From assembly GCF_013415425.1 (NCBI RefSeq), contig NZ_JACBYC010000099.1, forward strand, positions 1-40,217: a DNA stretch of 40,217 nucleotides, given 5' to 3'. The stretch comes from Gemella sp. GH3 (GTDB lineage Bacteria; Bacillota; Bacilli; Staphylococcales; Gemellaceae). The translations under genes and the position numbers were made by a program. This document shows positions 31,453 through 40,158 of the stretch, piece by piece; within the stretch, counting starts at the first letter, position 1, and the number at the start of each line of letters is the position of its first letter. The notes under the pieces are model-generated. The model saw only the letters and a list, made by a program, of their open reading frames with translations. It ran no database searches and was not told the DNA's origin.

Positions 31453-33432
31453 ATGATAATAAGTGAAAAAGAAAAAATTATTTTGAATGTATTATTAAAA
31501 AGTAATACTCCTCTTACTATAAAAGAATTAGCTAAACTATCAAAAATTAAAGAACGTACTCTTTACCGAGAAATAAAAAACCTAGACGTGTTTTTGAAAA
31601 ATAATAATTTAGAATTATTAAAAAATAAATCTAAATACAGTATAGAGGGGGATAAAAGTGTAATAGATAGTTCTATTCTAGACATACCTATTGAACAAGC
31701 CTACTCTCAAGATACAAGAATCAATCTTATTTTATGCACTTTATTATTGTCAAAAGAAACATCTATAAAAGAGTTGTCCGAGAAACTTTTTATTAGTTAC
31801 AATACAGTAGCAACTGTAATAAACACTACCGAGCAAATATTAAAAGATTATAAAATAATTTTAACCAGAAAAAAAGGTCAAGGAATAACTTTAGAAGGTT
31901 TAACAGTAGATAAAAAAATTTTATTACTATCTATACTTTGTAATGAGATAAACGACGAAGAATTTTTCTATATTATCAATAATATTAACTACTATAGCGC
32001 TAATCCGTTCATTAAGTTTATAGACGTTCATTTTATTAGAGAGATATTCTTACAAAATAAAGAAATTAGTGTATTTACAACTTATACAGATTCTAGCATT
32101 AAAAAAATTTTAATAGCAATCAATATAACTTTACTAATAGATTATGATACTAAACTTTCTGATAGCCAAATATCTTCTAATACTGAGCAAAAAAATATTC
32201 AAGAATTGATAGATATATTGTCATATCATAACAAAATATTCACTACTGATTATTTCAAAAATTATATGACAAACATCTTAAAGACTTGTAAACTTATAGA
32301 GCAAGTAACTTACGTAAATGATAAATATTCATATACACTAATATTCAAAGTACATACTTTAATAAAGAATATTAGCAAAAAAAGTAATATAGATTTCTCA
32401 AAAGATGTTAACTTAGCTAATGGATTAATTGCTCATATAGAATCTGCAATCAAAAGATATCAGTTAAAATTAGTAGAAGAAAATAATGATTTACAAGCAT
32501 TTGTATTAAAAAATTACAATGAATTATATTTATTAGTAAAATCAGAATTATTAAATATTTTTGATGAAATAAACTTTGATAGTACAGAGTTAAGCTATAT
32601 AGTTATTCACTTCGCATCAAGTTACGAGCAAATTTATCGTGAAAATTTCGTAAGAGCGCTCGTTGTTTGTTCTAGTGGTATCGGTAGTTCTAAAATACTA
32701 GGTAGTCTTATTAGGAAGAATATACCTGAAATAAAAAATATAGAATACTCTACACCTTTAAAATTAAATGAAGATATTAAAAAAAATTATGATATTATTA
32801 TCTCAACTATAAAACTAGCTGATAATATTGATTACATATTAATACCTACTATCTTACAAGAAAAAGATGTTGATAATATTAGAAAAAAACTTCTGTCTAC
32901 TAGAAGTTTTAAAAAACATACTTATACAGGCTATGACAAAGAATATACTGATCTTTTAGAAATAGATACTATTATTAATAACACGACTATATTAAAAGAT
33001 ATCAAAAATACTGAAGATACTTATGAAATATTAAATCTAGCTTTGTCTTTTCTTCCAAAACAAGATAAAGAAAATATTATTGATAAATTAATTGAACGAC
33101 ATAAAAAAAGTTCAATAGTCATACCAGAAACTAATATGGCTCTATTTCACACTTTAGATAACTCATTAATAGAGCCACATATTATAATATGCCCATTAAA
33201 AAATCCAATAAATATGATTAATGCACTGGATAACAATGAATTGGTCACTCATTTATTTATTATGATTAGTCCCGACAAAAGAACATTTACAGATTTATTA
33301 GGACAAATTAGTATAGCTATACTAGAAGATAGAGGTCTTAAATATACAATAGAAAGCAATAATATAAATTTTATAAAAACAAAATTAGAATTAATAATGA
33401 CTAAATATTTATTAATTCAAAATATAAACTAA
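31453..33432 (+). CDS. mtlR: Mannitol operon activator MtlR
   Basis: A 659-residue PTS-controlled activator. Two N-terminal helix-turn-helix modules (about 5-45 and 100-130), two PRD domains (about 180-280 and 300-395; His328 and His386 in PRD2), an EIIB-like domain with Cys406 (VVCSSGIGSS) and an EIIA-like domain with His566 (MALFHTLDN). The full set of phosphorylation residues is kept, so control by HPr and by the mannitol IIA/IIB should work, as in Bacillus MtlR. AAAGGAG precedes the ATG. A weak hairpin separates it from mtlA; its promoter region is AT-rich without a clear -35. Confidence 0.94.
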   Translation: MIISEKEKIILNVLLKSNTPLTIKELAKLSKIKERTLYREIKNLDVFLKNNNLELLKNKSKYSIEGDKSVIDSSILDIPIEQAYSQDTRINLILCTLLLSKETSIKELSEKLFISYNTVATVINTTEQILKDYKIILTRKKGQGITLEGLTVDKKILLLSILCNEINDEEFFYIINNINYYSANPFIKFIDVHFIREIFLQNKEISVFTTYTDSSIKKILIAINITLLIDYDTKLSDSQISSNTEQKNIQELIDILSYHNKIFTTDYFKNYMTNILKTCKLIEQVTYVNDKYSYTLIFKVHTLIKNISKKSNIDFSKDVNLANGLIAHIESAIKRYQLKLVEENNDLQAFVLKNYNELYLLVKSELLNIFDEINFDSTELSYIVIHFASSYEQIYRENFVRALVVCSSGIGSSKILGSLIRKNIPEIKNIEYSTPLKLNEDIKKNYDIIISTIKLADNIDYILIPTILQEKDVDNIRKKLLSTRSFKKHTYTGYDKEYTDLLEIDTIINNTTILKDIKNTEDTYEILNLALSFLPKQDKENIIDKLIERHKKSSIVIPETNMALFHTLDNSLIEPHIIICPLKNPINMINALDNNELVTHLFIMISPDKRTFTDLLGQISIAILEDRGLKYTIESNNINFIKTKLELIMTKYLLIQNIN

Positions 33433-33442
33433 GGAGTTTACT

Positions 33443-33880
33443 ATGTTACTAACAGAAAAAGATATATTACTAAATCAAAAATTTTCATCAAAAGAAGAAG
33501 CTATAAAAAAAGCAGGAGAAGTTCTTGTTAAAAATGGATATGTTGATAATGATTATATTCAGGCAATGCTTGATAGAGAAAATATCGTTTCAACATATAT
33601 GGGTAATTTTATAGCTATACCTCACGGAACAGATGAAGCAAAAAAATCAATAAAAAATACAGGAATATCTATTATTCAAGTACCTGAAGGAGTATCGTTT
33701 GCAACACCAGAAGATAACGATGATAAGTTAGTATTTTTAATATTCGGTATAGCCGGTAAAGACGGAGAACATTTAGACTTACTATCAAAAATAGCTATTT
33801 TCTGTTCTGAACAAGAAAATGTAGTAAAATTATATAATGCAAAAACTAATGAGGAAATAATAAATTTATTATCAAAATAA
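33443..33880 (+). CDS. mtlF: PTS mannitol-specific IIA component
   Basis: Soluble EIIA-Mtl of 145 residues that passes phosphate from HPr to the IIB domain of MtlA. The active site GNFIAIPHGT carries the phospho-His (about His61). AAGGAG precedes the start and mtlD follows 13 bases later. Confidence 0.96.
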   Translation: MLLTEKDILLNQKFSSKEEAIKKAGEVLVKNGYVDNDYIQAMLDRENIVSTYMGNFIAIPHGTDEAKKSIKNTGISIIQVPEGVSFATPEDNDDKLVFLIFGIAGKDGEHLDLLSKIAIFCSEQENVVKLYNAKTNEEIINLLSK

Positions 33881-33893
33881 TTGGAGGCACAAT

Positions 33894-35039
33894 ATGAAGA
33901 ATTTACATTTTGGAGCAGGAAATATCGGACGTGGATTTATTGGAGAATTATTAAACAAATCAAATTATCACGTTACTTTCGTTGATATCAATGAAAGTAT
34001 TGTCAATAATCTAAAAGAAAGACAAAATTATACTATTAAAGTTTTAGATGAAAATATCGAGGAAATATCAATAAATAATTTTGATGCTATAAATATCTCA
34101 ACAGAGAAAGAAAGATTAACTAATTATATTAACGAAGTAAATCTTATTACTACGTCTATAGGACCTAATGTTCTACCTATAATCGCAAAAGATATTGCAC
34201 AAGGTCTTAAACTTAAAGTAAAATCTAATAACACTAACTTATTAGATATAATAGCTTGTGAAAATATGATTGAAGGGACTACATTTTTGAAAAATGAAAT
34301 TTTTAATCATTTAACTGAAGTAGAAAAAGATTTCATTAATAAATATGTTGGATTCCCTAATTCAGCAGTAGATAGAATAGTACCTGCTCAACAGCATGAA
34401 GATGTTCTCTTAGTAGAAGTAGAAAAATTCTGTGAATGGGTAATTGAAAAAGATAAAATAAAATTTAAAGACAATCAAAATATAGATGGTGTAACATATG
34501 TAAGTGATTTGGCACCATTTATTGAAAGAAAATTATTTACTGTAAATACAGGGCACGCCGCTCTAAGCTATGTAGCAAATTACAAAGGATTAAAACTAGT
34601 TTCTCAAGGTGCTATCAACGAAGAAGTTAGAGAACATTTTATCAATGTTCTAAAGGAAACTAGCGAATTGTTAATCAAAAAATGGAACTTTTCTAAAGAA
34701 GATATGGATTTATACAGAGAAAAAACTATTAAAAGATTTGAAAATAAATTAATAGTTGATGATGTTGCTAGAATTTGTAGAACTCCTATTAGAAAACTAG
34801 GATATAACGAAAGATTTATTAAACCTATTCGTGAATGTGAAGAACTTTGTATATCTTATAATTCGCTTGCAAAAACGTGTGCTTACATATTAAAATTCAA
34901 AGATAGTAACGATGAACAAGCTGTCAAACTTCAACAACTACTAAAAGAAAAAACTATTAAAGAAGTAATTGCAGAAGTTACTGAATATAATAATGATAAC
35001 TTATTAAATATAGTAGAAAATTCTTATAACAATTTATAA
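33894..35039 (+). CDS. mtlD: Mannitol-1-phosphate 5-dehydrogenase
   Basis: Converts mannitol-1-phosphate to fructose-6-phosphate with NAD. The 381-residue product begins MKNLHFGAGNIGRGFIG, the cofactor loop of the family, and contains the catalytic region TVNTGHAALSYVANYKG with the essential His near 228. Complete in length. Last gene of the operon; GGAGG precedes the ATG and a terminator follows. Confidence 0.97.
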   Translation: MKNLHFGAGNIGRGFIGELLNKSNYHVTFVDINESIVNNLKERQNYTIKVLDENIEEISINNFDAINISTEKERLTNYINEVNLITTSIGPNVLPIIAKDIAQGLKLKVKSNNTNLLDIIACENMIEGTTFLKNEIFNHLTEVEKDFINKYVGFPNSAVDRIVPAQQHEDVLLVEVEKFCEWVIEKDKIKFKDNQNIDGVTYVSDLAPFIERKLFTVNTGHAALSYVANYKGLKLVSQGAINEEVREHFINVLKETSELLIKKWNFSKEDMDLYREKTIKRFENKLIVDDVARICRTPIRKLGYNERFIKPIRECEELCISYNSLAKTCAYILKFKDSNDEQAVKLQQLLKEKTIKEVIAEVTEYNNDNLLNIVENSYNNL

Positions 35040-35044
35040 ATTAG

Positions 35045-35075
35045 AAAAAAGACGGTAACTTTAACCGTCTTTTTT
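35045..35075 (+). terminator. Terminator of the mannitol operon
   Basis: 12-bp stem AAAAAAGACGGT (35045-35056) with 35064-35075 and T-run, 5 bases after the mtlD stop. Confidence 0.9.
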
Positions 35076-35382
35076 ATTCCCACATTTACATAATAAATAA
35101 TTTATATTATTGATAAAATAAATATAAGACAACAAAAGTAAATAAAAGATACACTTGCTTCAAAGAATTTACATAGAACATTCTAATCACCTTGTTCTAC
35201 CTTCTTTTCACATAGTAATAGTCTATAGAATTATAATCAAATAAGCCCTATACCAATTAAAATACTAAAAAAAGCTTGTATCTTTAATTTCATATAATCA
35301 TATCTACCTTGATTATTTTTTCTATTATGACATTTCATATAGCCAGTCGTTTCTAGATTACTTTTTATATTCTAACATAAAA
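35076..35382. other. Intergenic stretch with two tiny minus-strand frames
   Basis: About 300 AT-rich bases between the mtl and metQ terminators. No family-like gene is seen. On the minus strand there is a 27-codon frame (35107-35190, GTG start, GAAGG upstream) for a hydrophobic peptide with a positive N-terminal part. A second frame at 35237-35338 (33 codons; an internal ATG at 35293 has AAGGT upstream) also ends in a hydrophobic stretch. They could be small membrane peptides, a decayed gene or chance. No promoter is clear. Confidence 0.3.
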
Positions 35383-35418
35383 AACCTTACATTAAAAATT
35401 AAATATTAATGCAAGGTT
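35383..35418 (-). terminator. Terminator of metQ
   Basis: 13-bp stem (35383-35395 with 35406-35418; AACCTTACATTAA on the plus strand, one wobble) with a T-run on the minus strand, 10 bases after the metQ stop. Confidence 0.75.
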
Positions 35419-35428
35419 ATTTTATTTA

Positions 35429-36280
35429 TTATGCAGGAATTACTGCCCCTTTATATTTTTCTCTTATGTAATTTTTTGTATCTTCACTTTGTAGATATTC
35501 TAGAATTTTTTTCGTTACTACTTTATTTTTATCTCCTTCACGAACTACAAGAATGTTAGCGTAAGGATTGTTATCTGCACTTTCCACTACCACAGAATCA
35601 TTTACAGGACTAATTTTCGCATCAACTGCAAAGTTAGAGTTAATAGAGATTAAATCTCCCTCGTTATTGTTGTAATATTGAACCATGATAGCTGGATCAT
35701 TTTCGTAATTAAATTTCAAGTTTTTAGGATTTTCTGCTACGTCATCAAATGTTGCAGTAATTATATCTACTCCATCTTTAACTTTTACTAAACCATTATC
35801 TTGTAATAATTTTAGTACTCTTCCCCATTCTGCTTTGTTGTTACTAACTAATACTGTTGCTCCATCAGATAAATCTGATAAATTTTTTACTTTTTTAGAA
35901 TATAATCCTATTGGTTCAATATGCACTGAACCTGCATCTTCTATTTTATATCCATTTTCTTTTATTGAATTATTCAAAAATGGTACGTGTTGGAAATAAT
36001 TTAAATCTATTTCTTTTTCTGCTAAGTTTTTATTAGGTAAATAATAATCTTGATAAGTTACTATATCTAATTTAATACCTTCTTTTTCTAATTTAGGTGC
36101 AATGTATTCTAGTAATTCTGCATGCGGAACGTTCGTTGCTCCAATTTTTACAGTTACAGGTTTATTAGGATCTAAACTTTCTACCTCAATACCACCTTTA
36201 TTGCTACTACTTGAAGAAGAACACCCTATAAGAGTAAATGTTAATATAAATGCTGTTGCTAATGCTAATAATTTTTTCAT
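35429..36280 (-). CDS. metQ: MetQ-type methionine-binding lipoprotein
   Basis: Extracellular substrate-binding protein of the methionine ABC importer, lipid-anchored. The 283-residue product has a signal peptide and lipobox LIGC (Cys20), a Ser-rich linker and the NlpA/MetQ fold: VKIGATNVPHAELLEYIAPKL, DLNYFQHVPFLN and EPIGLYSKK. The partner ATPase and permease (metN, metI) are not in the window, so it is an orphan gene. A T-box with a likely AUG specifier lies upstream, so expression rises when tRNA-Met is uncharged. AAAGGA precedes the ATG. Confidence 0.93.
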   Translation of the reverse strand: MKKLLALATAFILTFTLIGCSSSSSSNKGGIEVESLDPNKPVTVKIGATNVPHAELLEYIAPKLEKEGIKLDIVTYQDYYLPNKNLAEKEIDLNYFQHVPFLNNSIKENGYKIEDAGSVHIEPIGLYSKKVKNLSDLSDGATVLVSNNKAEWGRVLKLLQDNGLVKVKDGVDIITATFDDVAENPKNLKFNYENDPAIMVQYYNNNEGDLISINSNFAVDAKISPVNDSVVVESADNNPYANILVVREGDKNKVVTKKILEYLQSEDTKNYIREKYKGAVIPA

Positions 36281-36331
36281 ATTTTATTTCCTTTCTTAAT
36301 TACATTATTTTTGAGTAGATATTTGTTTGTG

Positions 36332-36634
36332 CAAAAATAAAACACCCCTACTCTCCTAAGAGAATAAGGGTGAAATTAATTCCACGGTACCACCTTAATT
36401 TTTTCACACAAAGTGTGAACTTAGCCACTGCTGATATACTATCTAGAATTTAAATACCAATAGTGTGTTGATAACGTAACACAAATCCGAAAAAAGCTCG
36501 TAAAACACTCACTCTTTTTGCCACTCAAACCATTTTCATAAATCCTCTACATTGTGTAATTTCAGCTACATACACTCTCTGTTAAATGATTAGATAAATT
36601 ACTTATTTGAGCATCGGCCTCTTATATCTAACTT
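36332..36634 (-). ncRNA. T-box riboswitch leader, methionine type
   Basis: Minus-strand leader of metQ. The T-box core AAGGTGGTACCGTGG lies at 36382-36396; its UGGU bulge fits the ACCA end of a tRNA with discriminator A. A terminator stem (36343-36355 with 36360-36372) with U-run 36332-36342 competes with it. Stem I pairs CTCAAA (36606-36611) with TTTGAG (36524-36529); an AGTA loop-E element lies at 36600-36603, and the facing loop holds ATG at 36531-36533 as probable specifier codon. Specifier placement is by eye; another ATG is at 36537-36539. Confidence 0.88.
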
Positions 36635-36640
36635 GACTAT

Positions 36641-36669
36641 ATATTATCATCTGAAAATATAAATGTCAA
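36641..36669 (-). promoter_or_regulatory. Promoter of the metQ T-box leader
   Basis: TTGACA (36664-36669), 17 bases, TAATAT (36641-36646) on the minus strand. Expected transcript start about 36634, just before Stem I. Confidence 0.8.
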
Positions 36670-36767
36670 TACATTTTTTCAAAAAATTTATAATTTTTTT
36701 GTTAATTATCATTTTTTTTATAATAAATTTACTGAAAATTCAGTTGAAAACAATTGCAAAATTATTT

Positions 36768-37391
36768 CTATATTTCCACTATCTTATCACACTGATTAGC
36801 TAACTCTCTGTCGTGTGTAACTATAATAATTGTTTTTCCATCACTTTGTAATTTTTTCAAGATAGAAAATACTACGTTACGATTTTCTGTATCTAATGAA
36901 GCTGTTGGTTCATCAGCTAAGACAATAGGTTTATTTTGTAACATTAATCTTGCTAACGCTACACGCTGTTGCTCTCCGTCACTCAGTTGATAAACTTTCG
37001 TTTTTAATTTATCTGCCAGTCCAACTTTCTCTAAAGCATTCTCTAATGTCATAATCTGCTCTTTTTTGTTACGAAATGAAAGTGCCAATAATAAATTTTT
37101 CTCGACTGTCCATTCATCAACTAAAGCAAAATTTTGAAAAAGAAAAGATACTATATTACGATGCAACTTCACATAATTATTTTTTACTACTTTTACATCT
37201 TTAACGAAGATGCTACCTTCATCTATCTTTTCTAATCCTCCTATCATATTAAGTAAAGTAGTTTTTCCTGATCCACTTACACCTACTATAGCGACACACT
37301 CTCCCTCGAAAATATCCACAGAAAAATTATCAAAAATTTTCTTGTCTTTAAATTTTTTGGTTACATTTTTTATACTAACAATAGCTTTCAT
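36768..37391 (-). CDS. ABC transporter ATP-binding protein, bacteriocin-associated (lactococcin-972 group)
   Basis: A 207-residue MacB/LolD-like ATPase. Walker A GVSGSGKT (37-44), Q-loop FLFQN, signature LSDGEQQRVALARL (about 136-149) and Walker B IVLADEPTASLD (156-167) are complete. Small ATPases of this type with a DUF1430-like permease are annotated as export or immunity transporters of the lactococcin 972 group. The start overlaps the permease stop by 4 bases, so it is translated after it. The permease is broken here, so the ATPase may have no partner. No bacteriocin gene is seen. Confidence 0.88.
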   Translation of the reverse strand: MKAIVSIKNVTKKFKDKKIFDNFSVDIFEGECVAIVGVSGSGKTTLLNMIGGLEKIDEGSIFVKDVKVVKNNYVKLHRNIVSFLFQNFALVDEWTVEKNLLLALSFRNKKEQIMTLENALEKVGLADKLKTKVYQLSDGEQQRVALARLMLQNKPIVLADEPTASLDTENRNVVFSILKKLQSDGKTIIIVTHDRELANQCDKIVEI

Positions 37392-39455
37392 ATTTTATTA
37401 TCTCCTTTAAAAGTCGTAGATATTATCAACGATGTTAATAGTGTAAAAATAGCTATAATCATTATTAATATAGTCGCTAATAAATCTACACCGTTAATAT
37501 AATAATTAATTAGCAATCCTGCAAAAATAACACTTATAGTTGATATTACATATTCTTTATGCCTTGACAAGAAAGTATGACCCATAATGGTTTTGCAAAA
37601 AATTTCTTGTTTCTTCTCCTCTAAATATGACAACGTAGAAAACATCAGTAAATTATAATAAACTACTAATAGTGTGAGGCATGAACACATATAAATTATT
37701 ATTTTGTTATAAAATTCTACTAATTCTTGCTCTAGTCCACCATAGATGTCAATAGTATTTCTAATATTACGATCCAAATCATATTTTATTGTCAACTGTG
37801 AAATAGCTTCTCCACTATTTGAAATAAAGATGTTTCCGTTACTATACCAAGCAGAAAATATATCAGAACCGAATTGTCCAAATGAAGCCATATTTCCTTT
37901 ATTAAGAACTACATATATCGGAGCATTAAAAGTATGAAATCTATATCTACTAAATGAATCGGCATAAATAGGTACATTATACGCATTATATTTGATTAAC
38001 TTTTTATTGTATGGCTGATTATTTCCATCTAAATTATTTTTTTTACTCTCTACCAAAACAGCTAATTTATCTATGTCTTCCTTTGTTAATGTCATATTGT
38101 TAGGTGCTATAATTATTAAATCATTTTTTTCCTGAGAAATATCTTCTGGATTAACTCCTTGTAATGTCAAATATCTAAAATAGTTATCATTAGTTAGTAT
38201 AACTGGTTTCTCTTCACTAACATGCTTTATATATTCTTCATACCTATGCAAGAAGAAAGAATTCGTTCCATATAGTACAATTCTATCATAATTTTACAAA
38301 GTGAAGTTTTTTAATTTGTCTCCTAATTCTGACCAAGTTGTTTCACTACTATCCGCTATGCTAATTTTAGTAGAAACATATCCTTTAATATTAGAAAAAT
38401 TCTTTATGCTTTCCCTACTACTAAGAAGATTATTATACTCTTGCTTCACACTCGTTGCAAAAAAATACCAAAACTATAGTAAACAAAATAATAGATGTTA
38501 TATGAAATGGTTTTATAAACTTTACATTCTTTTTTCCCTTAATCATTGTAGGTATATCTACCATCGCAACAAATAATAATAACAGTGTATAAATAAACAA
38601 GATTAAAACGATGTAGACAATAAAAGATGCTAGACTAAATAATAAAAAATCTATAAATCTAATACCTTTTTTAACCAACAAATCAAAAATAACAAGTAGA
38701 GCTACATAAAAAAATAATAATTTTCCGAGAAAGACTATTTTTTCTTTAATCAATCTAGCTATTACATTAAGATTCTTATTTCCTATCATTTTTAAAATAG
38801 CTATTTCTTTGAAACGATTAAAAATTTCATAAAGAGATACGAAAATAAAAGTAATTAAAAAGAAAATCAATGAATATACTATAGGCGTAATAGAGTACTG
38901 TTGTTGAACATAATCTAAAATATCACTCTTAGATAGTCTTGGAGTTTTCTCATACACTAAACCTACTGAATTAAGAAAGTTAGATACTTGTTCTTCATTT
39001 ATCGTCGAAGATTGAAACTGATAGAAACCCTCAACACCTTCTTTTTTACTATCCATAAATTTATAAACATTAATACTCAGACTATTAAACTTATTTATAT
39101 TATCCGAGCTAAAATTTTGTGTATTTATCTTATCGTCATTTATATAGAATGTTTTTCTAAAAAGTTGATTATCAACAATATTAGCATAAATATCTTGATT
39201 ATACTGACTTGATTCATCAATATTAGTAAATTGTCTATATACATTAATATTGTTTTCTTTTGAGTAATTTTCTATATTGGCCAAGATATTTTCTGTCGTA
39301 TCATTACTATTTACACTTTTTACTGTAAACATAACACTAGGAGTATGATTAAAATATATTAACTCGTATTCTTCTTTTAGCAAGAAAAGAAAAATACTTA
39401 ATAACAATACGAAGATAGATCCTATAACACCTAATAAAGACCAAATCTTTTTCAT
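37388..39455 (-). pseudogene. Bacteriocin-associated ABC permease, broken by frameshift and stop
   Basis: Two frames and a piece between them together resemble one permease of about 690 residues (DUF1430/bacteriocin-associated integral membrane protein). Part 1, 39455-38433 (340 residues), starts MKKIWSLLGVIGSIF after AAAGGAAG and includes N-terminal and central helices. It runs into a 7-T tract (38459-38465 on the plus strand as A7) and ends 26 bases later. Losing one T moves the frame into a continuation that matches family sequence (TSVKQEYNNLL...). That frame meets an in-frame TAA at 38294-38296, then stays open through the C-terminal part to 37388 (four helices). A TTG at 38251 could restart translation. 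Either the gene is dead or the read has an error at the T-run; the TAA remains in either case. Confidence 0.75.
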
Positions 39456-39482
39456 ATTATCTTCCTTTCTAATAAAATAATC

Positions 39483-39510
39483 GAGGGAAAAGTTAAAAAC
39501 TTCCCCTCCC
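39483..39510 (-). other. Hairpin in the leader of the bacteriocin-type permease gene
   Basis: GAGGGGAAGTT pairs with AACTTTTCCCTC on the minus strand with one bulge and a short loop, between promoter and ribosome site. No T-run follows, so a terminator is unlikely. It may influence mRNA stability or access to the ribosome site; no known RNA family recognised. Confidence 0.35.
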
Positions 39511-39519
39511 TTCAATTTT

Positions 39520-39547
39520 ATTATAGTACACATACCATAAAAGTCAA
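39520..39547 (-). promoter_or_regulatory. Promoter of the permease-ATPase pair
   Basis: TTGACT (39542-39547), 16 bases, TATAAT (39520-39525) on the minus strand, with GTGTACTATA across the -10 region. Confidence 0.75.
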
Positions 39548-39600
39548 TATTAAATATTATTGTTTTACAACAATATTCGGTTTATATACTAAAATAATAA

Positions 39601-39630
39601 GTGTACTATACCTCTAAAAATATAATACAC
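39601..39630 (-). repeat. GTGTACTATA inverted repeat, possible ridA terminator or operator
   Basis: GTGTACTATA (39601-39610) and TATAATACAC (39621-39630) form an imperfect 10-bp stem with a 10-base loop. On the minus strand it lies 14 bases after ridA and is followed by TTATTATTTT, a weak terminator. The same 10-mer also occurs inverted at 39522-39531 on the permease promoter. Confidence 0.4.
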
Positions 39631-39643
39631 CTATTAATTTATA

Positions 39644-40027
39644 TTAATTTTTTTCAACAGCAATAACTTCTATTTCTATTTTTGCTCCTAAAGGAAGTGC
39701 AGAAACTTCGAACGCTGAACGAGCTGGTAAAACGTCATTAAATTGCTCAGCATAAATTTTATTAACTTCTGCAAAGTCATTTATATCAGATAGTAACACT
39801 AACGTCTTAACTATATGATTCATCGAACTACCAGCTTCTTCTAATACTGCCTCTATATTTTTGAAAATTTGTTTAACTTCTTCTAGAACGCCACCTTCTA
39901 CTATTTTTCCAGTTTGTGGATCTATCCCTAACTGTCCCGAACAAAATATTAAATTCCCTACTTTATTTGCTTGTACATATGGTCCTACCGCTTTTGGGGC
40001 TTTATCAGTATTTACTTTTTTTATCAT
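39644..40027 (-). CDS. ridA: RidA family 2-iminobutanoate/2-iminopropanoate deaminase
   Basis: Hydrolyses reactive enamine/imine intermediates made by PLP enzymes. The 127-residue product has the RidA pattern from AVGPYVQANKVGNLIFCSGQLGIDP (about 14-38) to RSAFEVSALPLGAKIEIEVIAV, with the conserved Arg103 that binds the substrate carboxylate and the Glu near the C-terminus. AGGAG precedes the ATG. It has its own promoter at 40066-40094. Confidence 0.95.
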   Translation of the reverse strand: MIKKVNTDKAPKAVGPYVQANKVGNLIFCSGQLGIDPQTGKIVEGGVLEEVKQIFKNIEAVLEEAGSSMNHIVKTLVLLSDINDFAEVNKIYAEQFNDVLPARSAFEVSALPLGAKIEIEVIAVEKN

Positions 40028-40065
40028 AAATCTTCTCCTAAATATAATTAATAACTTGTAATAAA

Positions 40066-40094
40066 ATTATATATTATATTGTTAAGGGTTTCAA
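40066..40094 (-). promoter_or_regulatory. Promoter of ridA
   Basis: TTGAAA (40089-40094), 17 bases, TATAAT (40066-40071) on the minus strand. Confidence 0.7.
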
Positions 40095-40116
40095 CTATTA
40101 AAATTTATTATATTTT

Positions 40117-40124
40117 GTTATAAT
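40117..40124 (+). promoter_or_regulatory. Extended -10 box of the gene at the right edge
   Basis: TGTTATAAT with an extended TGn element, 35 bases before the ATG at 40159. No clear -35 box. Confidence 0.45.
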
Positions 40125-40158
40125 ATTTTTTACTACTATACAATTTACAGGAGTATTT

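Noticed and set aside
37388-38251. C-terminal permease part as an independent gene
   Set aside because: Its frame continues upstream through the TAA to sequence matching the family; the TTG at 38251 has no ribosome site.
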